DNA from: JBAXPV01 sp037132075
GTDB lineage: Bacteria > Bacteroidota > Bacteroidia > Bacteroidales > CAIXZF01
NCBI GenBank assembly: GCA_037132075.1
Contig: JBAXPV010000005.1
Span: 1 to 64,000, forward strand
Reading direction: 5' to 3'
DNA length: 64,000 nt
Part shown: one piece after another, positions 24,877-32,827 of the stretch
Layout of the letters: each line of letters opens with the position of its first letter
Numbering within the stretch: position 1 is the first letter of the stretch
The notes under the pieces: model-generated
The model's database searches: none
What the model was told of the DNA's origin: nothing
What the model saw: only the letters and a program-made list of their open reading frames with translations
Translations under genes and position numbers: made by a program

Positions 24877-25484
24877 ATCAGCTCATGGAAAAGCGTGGCA
24901 AAATAACTCTCGCTTGATTCAAAGAACTTGATATCCGGAACATTAACGATATCAAGCGATGGGCTGTAATAGGCTTCATGGTCTACACACTGAATCTTTG
25001 GCCGATTTGGCATACTCTCCACTATCCGGGCACAGCTCTCAATTGGATCATTCTCCCTGATATCCAGCGGTGGAATGAGCTTCTCCGGAAGGTTTTTAAT
25101 TTGAGAGATGTTAAAGACTGAGTAAAAGCGAAGAACTGGTTTTAGCTTCTTCTCCTCCTCAGGGCTAAGTATGGTTCCAGCCGGATACTTATCTGGCTCC
25201 GGCCACTTCCAAAAGATAACCGGCAAAGACTTGGCCCCTTTTTCTAGTTGGACTGACAGGTTTCTAATCTGGTTGAACGTTAGAAACAAATTGCGTTCGA
25301 AGTTAAAGGCCGACAGAAGCATCATGTTAATTCCCTTGTAGGGAACGCGATTAAGCAAATTCTGAGGCGGCTCTTTCTGACTCCAGGGTTGTTTCCAAGG
25401 CACGGTGCCCTGTTCTAAAAGATTAATAATGTGATCGGTAAGGATGTCATAAACTCCTTTGCCGGTTTCAGTGGTTGTTTTCAT
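24873..25484 (-). pseudogene. ardC: ArdC-like anti-restriction protein, 5' part (split by RIT element)
   Basis: About 204 residues from MKTTTETGKGVYDILTDHII. It contains the ArdC N-terminal ssDNA-binding domain (LLEQGTVPWKQPW … NLLNRVPYKGINMMLL) and ends with FATLFHELIH, the first half of the zincin motif, where the RIT element begins. The local frame continues 18 codons into the element. Joined to 21382-21774 it gives ~334 aa, normal for the family. ArdC-type proteins protect incoming DNA from restriction during conjugation. The intact form would have been in an operon with the RadC-like gene. Confidence 0.9.
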
Positions 25485-25656
25485 AGCTTACGTTTTTAAT
25501 TGTGAAAGAACTATTATCATCTTCCATTGTAAGCTCTGTGCAGGAAGAAAAAAGACCGGGGAAATTAACATATGTGATAATTTTCTTCATCAAATATCAA
25601 CTCACTTGGGGAAAACCTCATAATCAAACCATTTCTAACATTTTATAATTTATTTC

Positions 25657-25686
25657 AAAAATGCATCTCGCCGGGTGCATTTTTTT
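25657..25686. terminator. Hairpin with T run before the XRE/wHTH/RuvC operon
   Basis: AAAAATGCA (25657-25665) pairs with TGCATTTTT (25676-25684). It lies 82 bp before the XRE start, in a ~280-bp gap between divergent transcripts that otherwise shows no gene. Confidence 0.6.
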
Positions 25687-25767
25687 GTTTATATATTAAA
25701 AAAGTTATCAAATATGTTAATTTTCACCTTCTTATTGTGGGTGCAATTATTTGATAACCTAAATGTT

Positions 25768-26073
25768 ATGAGTGAAATTAAAACTTCATTTATTAATAGA
25801 CTGCGTAAACATCGCAGACTCATGGGCTACACTCAGGCTGATGTTGCCTATCTCCTTGGTCTAAATAACAGGATCGTCATTTCACGCTGGGAAAAAGGTC
25901 GAATTATTCCTCTTGCTGACAATGCCATCCGCTTGGCCTACATCTACCATACTTTCACCGAAGAACTCTTTCGCGAGTTCTTTAAAAAAGCCCGGTATGA
26001 AATTGAACCAAGAGAGAGAAAATTGGCCGAACTGCGATTAAAAAAATATGAAATCAAACAAAAAGAAAAGTAG
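25768..26073 (+). CDS. XRE-family regulator, first gene of a replication-like operon
   Basis: 101 aa from ATG 25768 (MSEIKTSFINRLRKHRRLMG). Its HTH_3 domain (YTQADVAYLLGLNNRIVISR) is followed by a basic C-terminal helix. The next gene starts inside its 3' end (26-bp overlap), and the third gene overlaps the second, so the three are translationally coupled. The regulator may control the operon; no operator was located. Confidence 0.8.
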   Translation: MSEIKTSFINRLRKHRRLMGYTQADVAYLLGLNNRIVISRWEKGRIIPLADNAIRLAYIYHTFTEELFREFFKKARYEIEPRERKLAELRLKKYEIKQKEK

Positions 26074-26728
26074 TGAAGCAAAATGGTTCTCATTACCTCA
26101 AGCCCTTTTCCGCCTCTTCAGCTCCAATTTAGGGGTAACGGCCCTGGCCGTTTATAGTCTCCTGGCCGCTTATGCTGATGAAAATTCTCGGAGCCGCTTG
26201 GAATACCATAAAATCAGCCGAAAACTTGGCTGTACTAAGTTAGAGGCAATTATGGCTCTCCATACAATGGAAAACCTGCATCTCATTAAAGCGGAGCCCC
26301 GAAATTCACGGACGAAAAGTTATCAGCTTCTATGGATTCCTCCTTGGGGAAAAGTCTGTGGAAAAACCTGTGGGAAACCTGAGCCAAAACAAGAAAAGAA
26401 GACTCGTTCGTATCGATTCGTATATTCTCAAGAGAATATATTCGATATCGATATCGAAGGGCCTGTTAATAAACTAAGATTTTTAAACTATATGAGTCAA
26501 ACAGACGAAACCCAACTCGCCTATGAGTTGGCCGAAGCCTTAAACGACCAAGAGGCAATTCAAATGTACATCGCTTACACTAACCGTTTTCCCGAACCCT
26601 TGCTCCGGGAAATGCTAGTCAAAGTCCTGTCCGTCCCTGATCACAAGATCAGAAAGACTAGAGGAGCCTTATTCAACTACCTTATTCAACAACATGCCAG
26701 GAAAGCCAATTACTATTCTCGGGATTAG
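26048..26728 (+). CDS. Winged-helix DNA-binding protein, possibly replication-related
   Basis: 226 aa. Residues ~15-95 look like a winged helix as in HTH_36/replication-initiator N-termini (ALFRLFSSNLGVTALAVYSL, then YHKISRKLGCTKLEAIMALH). The remainder is an uncharacterised helical region. The central Cys-containing VCGKTCGKPEPKQEKK linker is basic. The position between an XRE regulator and a RuvC-like protein suggests DNA replication, resolution or maintenance of the excised element. No Rep catalytic motif is visible. Confidence 0.6.
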   Translation: MKSNKKKSSEAKWFSLPQALFRLFSSNLGVTALAVYSLLAAYADENSRSRLEYHKISRKLGCTKLEAIMALHTMENLHLIKAEPRNSRTKSYQLLWIPPWGKVCGKTCGKPEPKQEKKTRSYRFVYSQENIFDIDIEGPVNKLRFLNYMSQTDETQLAYELAEALNDQEAIQMYIAYTNRFPEPLLREMLVKVLSVPDHKIRKTRGALFNYLIQQHARKANYYSRD

Positions 26729-27158
26729 CCCGGGAACCAGGTGCCTGGGATATGCCATACTATCAGATGGCGAACTAGTCGATTGGGGACTTAAGACATT
26801 CAAAGGAAAGTGGACCAAGAGCCGGGAAAATAAAATTCTTATGGTCTTTAATCGGTTGGTGGCTGATTACCAGGTATCAGCCGTGGCTTTAAAAGTTTGC
26901 CGGTCAGTCCACCGGACGTCAAATCTGAACTGGGTTTACTCATTAATGAAAGCCACAGTCAAGAAAAACGGCTTAAAACTATCCGTATTTTCGATTGAAA
27001 AGCTCAAACAGAATTGTCATGGTGCCAAAAACAAGCGGGACATCGCCCAATTTGTAAAAAGTAGTTTCCCGGAACTTAACGATAATCTCACAGGTGACCC
27101 ACATGGGGCAAACCTCAGACAGTATGAAGCTATTGCTGTTGTCCTGTGTTCCAATTAA
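26694..27158 (+). CDS. RuvC-like RNase H-fold protein with degenerate catalytic residues
   Basis: 154 aa. It opens with ILGISPGTRCLGYAIL, clearly the RuvC first strand (consensus GIDPGSRxTGY), but the catalytic Asp is Ser. The second motif reads AVALKVCRS where RuvC has the catalytic Glu (AIEQ). The C-terminal motif is YEAIAVVLC where RuvC has D-x-x-D. All four acidic positions therefore appear changed or doubtful, so it is probably not a standard Holliday junction nuclease and may only bind branched DNA. It overlaps the winged-helix gene by 35 bp. A diverged copy of its 3' third lies at 31518-31691. Confidence 0.7.
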   Translation: MPGKPITILGISPGTRCLGYAILSDGELVDWGLKTFKGKWTKSRENKILMVFNRLVADYQVSAVALKVCRSVHRTSNLNWVYSLMKATVKKNGLKLSVFSIEKLKQNCHGAKNKRDIAQFVKSSFPELNDNLTGDPHGANLRQYEAIAVVLCSN

Positions 27159-27440
27159 TTCATTAAGTTGGAAATCTGGGAATGGTTCTTTATTTTCTTA
27201 AAAAAGCAAAAAAATGGGACATCCCCGGTGTCCAATCGGAGGACGTCCCATATATACTATGGTATGCTGTTAGAAAAGCTAGTTATTTCTTTGGGGGAGT
27301 TCCTTCAATCCACTTCTTGCCCGTTTTGTCATAATAATACTTAGTCGGGTTATTCAGCCCGGCTGTATATTCATTTTCATTTATTACCACCCATTTGCCA
27401 TCTGTACCTGATTTATAATACTCATAATTCAAGTTGGTCT
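26988..27440. repeat. Module-boundary repeat, copy A
   Basis: Runs from the 3' third of the RuvC-like gene, through the terminator, into the 3' part of the lipoprotein gene. A second copy lies at 31518-31968 in the same orientation. The coding part of the RuvC segment is considerably diverged between copies, while the intergenic and lipoprotein parts are nearly identical. The copies therefore come from related elements or from partial gene conversion, not one simple duplication. Confidence 0.85.
27214..27251. terminator. Convergent terminator (copy A)
   Basis: ATGGGACATCC (27214-27224) and GGACGTCCCAT (27241-27251) pair with one mismatch, preceded by an A run (for leftward transcripts this is a U run). 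It lies between the RuvC-like gene and the lipoprotein gene, which converge. The same structure recurs at 31747-31784. Confidence 0.75.
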
Positions 27441-28194
27441 GAAAGTCAAACCTGACTTTTTCAGTAGGGTTACCTGCCTGATCAGTTTTGGAGACCACGT
27501 CAACGAAGGAAATCTTGCCTTCAGAAATCGTTTTGGCCGAAACATCAAACAACAAAAATCCGGTAGATTTCATACTCGGAATAATCTCTTTGCCAAGATT
27601 GTTGATGATTTTCATCTTACTAAAAATATCCATCAAAGCAGCAGCAACTTGTGTTCTAACACTTTCCGAGCTCGTGGCAGGGTATTTTTTAAGTAAATTA
27701 TTCACGGTGGCGTTATACATAGGGAGCTCGCTGATGATGGATTTAAGGCTTTCTTTATTCAAGCCGAGTTTTGGATCATCTGACGATGGCGTGACAAAGA
27801 CAATTCGGGAGTCACTCATTCTAAGGATGTGGTCAGTGTTGTTATTAATTGTCACCATAAATATGGTCATGTCATCAGTCAGGTTGAAAGTAACCGGTGC
27901 ATTTTCAGTGGCGAAGCCTTTTTCGTCCAATACAGCTCCAAATTTGACCGTTGGATTATACTTAACGGCAATATTTCTTTTCAGTCCAAAATCTTGATAA
28001 TCACTGTTATTTGTTGTTCGCAACTCGACTGTGATCCCTCCTTTGGTTTGGGCAGCCGGGACATCTTTGACCAGTGAAAGATAGGGTACCTTCTGATACT
28101 TTGTTTGGAATGTCTTAGTGGCGGTGCATCCACTAAAAATTAAAAACATTAAAATTGGCAGCATCTGTGCAATTCGTAGTAGACTTTTTTTCAT
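27283..28194 (-). CDS. Predicted lipoprotein, unknown function
   Basis: 303 aa from ATG 28194 (MKKSLLRIAQMLPILMF). The lipobox LIFSGC gives lipidation at Cys22. The mature protein is a soluble ~280-residue domain with mixed alpha/beta character, and its C-terminus has a YEYYKSGTDGKWV and YYYDKTGKKWIE repeat-like pattern. No family was recognised. A Bacteroidota -7 box with an embedded palindrome lies upstream (28248-28276), and the divergent XRE gene is the likely repressor. A copy of its 3' end sits at 31816-31968. Confidence 0.75.
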   Translation of the reverse strand: MKKSLLRIAQMLPILMFLIFSGCTATKTFQTKYQKVPYLSLVKDVPAAQTKGGITVELRTTNNSDYQDFGLKRNIAVKYNPTVKFGAVLDEKGFATENAPVTFNLTDDMTIFMVTINNNTDHILRMSDSRIVFVTPSSDDPKLGLNKESLKSIISELPMYNATVNNLLKKYPATSSESVRTQVAAALMDIFSKMKIINNLGKEIIPSMKSTGFLLFDVSAKTISEGKISFVDVVSKTDQAGNPTEKVRFDFQTNLNYEYYKSGTDGKWVVINENEYTAGLNNPTKYYYDKTGKKWIEGTPPKK

Positions 28195-28247
28195 ACAGCT
28201 TAGGTTTAAAGGGTTCAAAATCAACACTAATGTTTGGATTGTTTTGA

Positions 28248-28276
28248 CAAAGATAACCAATTAACCGTATACGGTT
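28248..28276. promoter_or_regulatory. Promoter -7 box and perfect operator palindrome between lipoprotein and XRE genes
   Basis: On the minus strand TATCTTTG (28248-28255) matches the Bacteroidota -7 consensus TAnnTTTG, 54 bp before the lipoprotein start. Just upstream, AACCGTATACGGTT (28263-28276) is a perfect 14-bp palindrome placed between the -7 and -33 regions, where a bound repressor would block the promoter. The divergent XRE gene starts 40 bp away and is the obvious candidate ligand. Confidence 0.65.
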
Positions 28277-28315
28277 AGTTTCTTAAGAATTTTTTTTCTG
28301 TGATTGCACAATATT

Positions 28316-28540
28316 ATGGAAAAGGAAGAATTTAACCGAAAACTGGGTTCATTTATATGCCGTAAGCGGCTGGAAAAGAAGTGGACCCAGCAGATGCTTG
28401 CCGACAAAGTTGGCAATAACTTCCAAAATATCTCTCGGATTGAGAGGGGAAAACTTAGCCCGACTCTGTTTTGGTGTTCCAAGTTAGCCGAAGTGTTTGA
28501 AATGGATATGCATACTTTTATTGAAGAAGCTTTCAGATGA
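28316..28540 (+). CDS. XRE-family regulator
   Basis: 74 aa from ATG 28316 (MEKEEFNRKLGSFICRKRLE). It is essentially one HTH_3 domain (WTQQMLADKVGNNFQNISRI then ERGKLSP). It is divergent from the lipoprotein gene, with the palindrome AACCGTATACGGTT between them. The next ~295 bp, up to the cupin gene, contain no convincing gene. Confidence 0.8.
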   Translation: MEKEEFNRKLGSFICRKRLEKKWTQQMLADKVGNNFQNISRIERGKLSPTLFWCSKLAEVFEMDMHTFIEEAFR

Positions 28541-28835
28541 TTCAGACACTTTATTTGTATAAAAAATTGATGTATCATTGTAATAACCAATTTTTCAGAC
28601 ATTCACCGCGTTTTATAACCTATTCAGATAAGCCATTTTGTATCAAACTCATATTTAGAGACCTTGTTACCCCAAATAAATATAAGCCCGAGAACAAAGC
28701 AAAAGCTATTGTTTTACAATTAGAAGCTAATAAGTATATTTGACTGTTGAAAGCAGTCTACAAGAAGTCAGCCTCGAATGTCCCATCCAAGGAAAGACTA
28801 AAAACGATAAAGCGGTTATTTAAATTAATACTCAA

Positions 28836-29207
28836 ATGGAAATAATAAAACAAGGAATTTCTATAGATAAACCAGATGGGACCCATGTAGATTATTTTAT
28901 ATTCCCCGAATATGAAATACATTACAATGAATTACAGCCCAGAACAATTCAACAATGGCACCACCACAATGTAATTGAAGAAACTATCTTTGTAATTTCG
29001 GGAAAGATTGAAATTCATTGGCAGGTAGATAAGATATTATTTTCTGAGCAAGTTTCAAATGGGGACGTTATTCGAGTCGAAAATACTCCTCATACTTTAA
29101 TGAATAATACGGATTGTTGTGCTAAGTTTATAGTATTTCGTTTTGTCCCAACTGGTAAAGATAACAGAGAACTGATCAAGAATGACAAACATTTAGATAT
29201 TATATAG
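28836..29207 (+). CDS. Cupin-domain protein
   Basis: 123 aa, single small cupin barrel: HHHNVIEETIFVISGKIEIH (motif 1 His and Glu ligands) and a second motif around GDVIRVENTPHTLMN. The fold is a small-molecule-binding or isomerase-type domain. It lies 5 bp before the GHMP kinase gene and 23 bp separate that from a radical SAM gene, so the three form one operon. The substrate is unknown; sugar or nucleotide-sugar chemistry is suggested only by the neighbours. Confidence 0.75.
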   Translation: MEIIKQGISIDKPDGTHVDYFIFPEYEIHYNELQPRTIQQWHHHNVIEETIFVISGKIEIHWQVDKILFSEQVSNGDVIRVENTPHTLMNNTDCCAKFIVFRFVPTGKDNRELIKNDKHLDII

Positions 29208-29212
29208 GAGGG

Positions 29213-30214
29213 ATGAAATACTCAGAGGCGACAGCATCCGCACCAGGTAGAATATGCTTAGCAGGTGAAGACATTGATTGGATTTCAGGTCCTTCAATAC
29301 TATGCGCTGTAAATTTAAGAATTCAAGCAACCGTGACCTCTTTGCCAGATGACCATCCGAATTTATTATTAATTTCAAAAGAACCTGTAAATATAGAATA
29401 CCATTTACCGTTATCGGGATTAGGAAAATACGAGAACAATATAATGGATTATGTTCACGCAGCTATTAAGGTAATTAGAGATTTGGGGGTTGAAATTCCT
29501 CCAATTAAAATTGAAATTAATTCAAAATTACCTGTTTCCGCCGGGTTGGCCAGTAGTGCAGCCATTTCTGTTGTTACTATCGCTGCTCTGAATAAATTCT
29601 TCGACTTAAAACTTTCAATTTTGGAAATATGCAATTTAGCATATAATATCGAACAGGTTGAATTAAAAACAGGCGCTGGGCAAATGGACTTTTATTCATG
29701 CGGGCTTGGAGGAATTATCTATATTAATTCACTATTTGTACCCCCGAATCCTATTTTAAAATACAAAATACCAGAAAATTTTCAATTTATTATTGTTGAT
29801 ACTCAAACAAAGCATTTTACAAGTAAAGTAATTCGATGGAAACGTGAAAGATTAGCATCTAAAGAGCCATTGATTATGCAATATATAGAACAAAGTGAAT
29901 TAACTATACAAAAAATGCATTCACTATTACAACAGGAAAATTTTGAAATATCAGAATTCGGCAATTACATATCTGAATGCCACTATCTTTTAAAAGATTT
30001 TATGTGCGTTTCAACTGATTTATTAAATACTTGCGTCGAAGCGGCCTTAAAAAAGGGTGCTCTGGGAGCAAAATTAACCGGCACTGGACTTGGGGGTTGC
30101 ATGTTCGCTCTTATTGAACGCTCAAAAATTGATTCTATTGTTAAGTCTATTTCTAATTTACCCGTTAAACATTATATTACAGGAGTGTCGGAATTGGGTT
30201 TACAAATTCACTAG
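29213..30214 (+). CDS. GHMP-family small-molecule kinase
   Basis: 333 aa, GHMP kinase. It has the N-terminal substrate motif SAPGRICLAGEDIDW (cf. galactokinase-type GEHTDY), the ATP loop PVSAGLASSAAISV and the C-terminal GAKLTGTGLGGCMFALI. The opening motif is closest to sugar kinases (galactokinase, glucuronokinase or heptose kinase) rather than mevalonate or homoserine kinases, but the GEHxD sequence is altered to GEDID, so the substrate cannot be assigned. Middle gene of the cupin-kinase-radical SAM operon. Confidence 0.8.
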   Translation: MKYSEATASAPGRICLAGEDIDWISGPSILCAVNLRIQATVTSLPDDHPNLLLISKEPVNIEYHLPLSGLGKYENNIMDYVHAAIKVIRDLGVEIPPIKIEINSKLPVSAGLASSAAISVVTIAALNKFFDLKLSILEICNLAYNIEQVELKTGAGQMDFYSCGLGGIIYINSLFVPPNPILKYKIPENFQFIIVDTQTKHFTSKVIRWKRERLASKEPLIMQYIEQSELTIQKMHSLLQQENFEISEFGNYISECHYLLKDFMCVSTDLLNTCVEAALKKGALGAKLTGTGLGGCMFALIERSKIDSIVKSISNLPVKHYITGVSELGLQIH

Positions 30215-30236
30215 ATTTTTAATGGATAATTAAATA

Positions 30237-31367
30237 ATGGACTATAATCCTGAATTAAATTTTATTAATAAAGTTCTACAAACAACGCTTAGACCAAGAG
30301 TTGAAGAACTTATTAAAAAACAAAAAACAATAGGCCCCTTGATTGTTGAATTTGATCCAACAACAAATTGTTTTTTTGAATGTCCCGATTGTATAAGCAG
30401 TGGTCAACTGAACAAAGGGCAAATTAGCACTTCTAAAGCGATTGAATTGATAACTGAATTTCATAATGCGGGCGTAAAGGGTCTTATTTTTATTGGCGGT
30501 GGTGAGCCATTGGCACATCCAAATATTTCTGATCTTTTTACACATGCTTATAATTTAGGTATTTCGCTTGGCTTGACTACAAATGGATTTCTTATAAATC
30601 GTCATATTCTACCAATTTCTCAATTGATTAATTGGACTAGAGTTTCCATTGACGCAGGCACTCAAAAAACATTTGAGATTTTTCGACCTTCTAAAATAAA
30701 AGACAGTTTTGTAAAGATTATATCTAACTTAGAAAAACTTTCAAAAATCAAAAAAGGCAAACTGGGTTATAGTTATTTATTAATTGAACGGCCAACCGCA
30801 AATGGGACTTTAATAAATAATTGCCAAGAAATATTTATTGCGGCCAAATTAGCTAAGGAAGTTGGTTGTGATTATTTTGAATTTAAACCAATGGTAAATG
30901 AAAACCACCACCTTATTTCATTTTCTCAAAAAGCTAAAATCCAGATTAAAGAGCAACTAGAACAATCAATTGACCTAAACGATAATCAATTCAGGGTGAT
31001 ATATCCAAAATCAGTGGAGCATATATTATTTTCGGCTTCGCTTGACCAGAGTAAAAGTTACGCCTTCTGTCCCACGCTGGAATTACGGACAGTTGTGACC
31101 CCAAATGGTATTTATCCTTGCCCATATAAAAGGGGATTTAAGCAGAATCTTCTTGGTTTGACAGATACAAAATTTGATGAGTTTTGGCAATCCGAGAGTT
31201 GTCAATTGTCAATTAAAAAAGTTAATCCCATCAAAGATTGTACTCATTTTTGCATAAGGCATGAATTAAATGTTCTATTATACAATCTGGCAAGAAGTTA
31301 CAAAGAAGGAATAGATTTACTTAAATATATTAGCGTCTCTGATATAAACGATGATATTTTTGTATAG
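30237..31367 (+). CDS. Radical SAM protein with SPASM-like C-terminus
   Basis: 376 aa. The 4Fe-4S motif is CFFECPDC (CxxxCxxC) at about residue 40, followed by a GGGEPL segment and a TTNGF strand of the radical SAM barrel. The C-terminal part has additional Cys in FCPTLELRTVV, YPCPYKRG and DCTHFCIRH, as in SPASM or Twitch-type proteins that bind extra Fe-S clusters. Such enzymes modify peptides or small molecules. No precursor peptide gene was seen nearby, so a peptide-maturation role has no direct support. Confidence 0.85.
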   Translation: MDYNPELNFINKVLQTTLRPRVEELIKKQKTIGPLIVEFDPTTNCFFECPDCISSGQLNKGQISTSKAIELITEFHNAGVKGLIFIGGGEPLAHPNISDLFTHAYNLGISLGLTTNGFLINRHILPISQLINWTRVSIDAGTQKTFEIFRPSKIKDSFVKIISNLEKLSKIKKGKLGYSYLLIERPTANGTLINNCQEIFIAAKLAKEVGCDYFEFKPMVNENHHLISFSQKAKIQIKEQLEQSIDLNDNQFRVIYPKSVEHILFSASLDQSKSYAFCPTLELRTVVTPNGIYPCPYKRGFKQNLLGLTDTKFDEFWQSESCQLSIKKVNPIKDCTHFCIRHELNVLLYNLARSYKEGIDLLKYISVSDINDDIFV

Positions 31368-31517
31368 CCAATATCTGCCTTTTATATATGTATGCAATTT
31401 AAATTACAATTTGTATTGACATTAATGGTCTCGTATCAATTTAAAACAATTAGCAGATGAATATTAAGCTGAGGTTTTAATATAACTTTTCACTAGTGTC
31501 CACTTAAATTAGGTTCA

Positions 31518-31691
31518 TTTTCAATTGAAAAGTTAAAACAGAATTGTTCCGGAGCTAAAAACAAACAGGAGATAATACTATTCTTAAGAAAGTGCTTCTC
31601 GGAATTAAATGGAGATGATTATGCATCCAATAAACAGTCTCGCAATCTTAGACGGTTTGAGGCTATTGCGGTCGCCCTGTGTTCCAATTAA
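31518..31691 (+). pseudogene. RuvC-like protein, 3' fragment
   Basis: An open 57-codon stretch reading FSIEKLKQNCSGAKNK … RRFEAIAVALCSN, then TAA. It is homologous to the last third of the RuvC-like gene at 26694 (SIEKLKQNCHGAKNK … YEAIAVVLCSN), with different residues in the middle, so it comes from a related gene and not an exact duplication. There is no start and no 5' part. It marks the left edge of boundary repeat B. Confidence 0.85.
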
Positions 31692-31815
31692 TTCATTAAG
31701 TTGGAAATCTGGGAATGGTTCTTCATTTTCTTGAAAAAGCAAAAAAATGGGACATCCCCAGTATCAAATTGGAGGACGTCCCATATATATTATGGTATGC
31801 TGTTAGAAAAGCTAG

Positions 31816-31968
31816 TTATTTCTTTGGGGGAGTTTCTTCAATCCACTTCTTGCCCGTTTTGTCATAATAATACTTAGTCGGGTTACTGAGCCCGGCTGTA
31901 TATTCATTTTCATTTATTAAAACCCATTTGCCATCGGTACCTGATTTATAATACTCATAATTCAAGCT
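31816..31968 (-). pseudogene. Lipoprotein C-terminal fragment
   Basis: Encodes LNYEYYKSGTDGKWVLINEN through to TPPKK, nearly identical to the C-terminus of the lipoprotein at 27283. The frame continues upstream to 32034 in unrelated text. It is a remnant attached to boundary repeat B. Confidence 0.85.
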
Positions 31969-31987
31969 GATCTGAAATAATCTTTCC

Positions 31988-32827
31988 CTATATGTTATGA
32001 GCCTTTTTAATAATCTCATAACAGTTAGTTTCACAACTGATTAAGTCGTTAATCGAATTATCCTTTACTACCTCGGTTATTTGACCCTTCTTGTTATCAT
32101 TGAGATTCTCGTATTCCGTGTAACTAATAAGTGACAAAATACTATTCATCAGTTCAGGACGGTCTATCATATATGGATTTTTTATAAATGTCTTGAAAGT
32201 GCTTATTTCGACAGAAAAATCACTTGGTGGCAGATTACTTAAAAATGCATTTATTTTCACCGATCTTTCAAAATACTTAGGCGCTGTTATCTTCCAACAT
32301 CTTGGGAATAAAGAATCTTCTTTGTCGGTTATAATCAATAAAGGTAAATTAATCGGTAAATTATTTATTATTTTCTCGACATCAGAAAAAGGAACAAGAT
32401 AAAGCACGTGTACCAGTAAGATAAAATCAACACCTTGAAAAATATCTGGGATTACGCTTCCTATATCTGTATTACTTAAAAATACATCGGTCTGGCCAAC
32501 ATTTTTGCTCAACTGAGTCTTCGCTTCATTCAGTAGTTCCGAATTGGGGTCAACTAGCACAACTTTATTTGGAAGCTTATGGGATATTGAGAGCGTCGTG
32601 GATAAAACTTGGCCGTCTCCTGTTCCGATATCCAAAATGCAATTAATTTTTGTGTTTTGCCATAGCTTTGTCGAAACGATATGCTCAGCTATCGTTTTAT
32701 TTTCATTTGTGAATGCTCTAAATATTTTCCATTTAGGGATATAACTTCCCATAGGGTAGTCCATGAATAATCTGAAACAGTTCTCCCCAATCTCATCAGA
32801 ATGGGTTATAATTCTCTCCAATGTCAT
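31988..32827 (-). CDS. SAM-dependent methyltransferase (class I)
   Basis: 279 aa from ATG 32827 (MTLERIITHSDEIGENCFRL). The SAM-binding motif I is ILDIGTGDGQV, with an acidic motif II (VVLVDPN) and a post-motif strand LLVHVLYLVP. The acceptor is unknown. It is the last gene of a minus-strand operon with a queuosine-precursor-type transporter and an unknown protein, overlapping the transporter end by 32 bp. A link to deazaguanine or tRNA chemistry is only suggested by that neighbour. Confidence 0.78.
   Translation of the reverse strand: MTLERIITHSDEIGENCFRLFMDYPMGSYIPKWKIFRAFTNENKTIAEHIVSTKLWQNTKINCILDIGTGDGQVLSTTLSISHKLPNKVVLVDPNSELLNEAKTQLSKNVGQTDVFLSNTDIGSVIPDIFQGVDFILLVHVLYLVPFSDVEKIINNLPINLPLLIITDKEDSLFPRCWKITAPKYFERSVKINAFLSNLPPSDFSVEISTFKTFIKNPYMIDRPELMNSILSLISYTEYENLNDNKKGQITEVVKDNSINDLISCETNCYEIIKKAHNI

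Larger units (their letters stand above)
31518..31968. repeat. Module-boundary repeat, copy B
   Basis: Second copy of the 26988-27440 block (RuvC-like 3' end, terminator, lipoprotein 3' end), including a terminator at 31747-31784 (ATGGGACATCC/GGACGTCCCAT). Together the copies bracket the lipoprotein-XRE-cupin-kinase-radical SAM cassette. Confidence 0.85.

Noticed and set aside
28537..28743. A 68-codon frame after the XRE gene
   Set aside because: No domain, odd composition, overlaps the XRE stop. Treated as non-coding.
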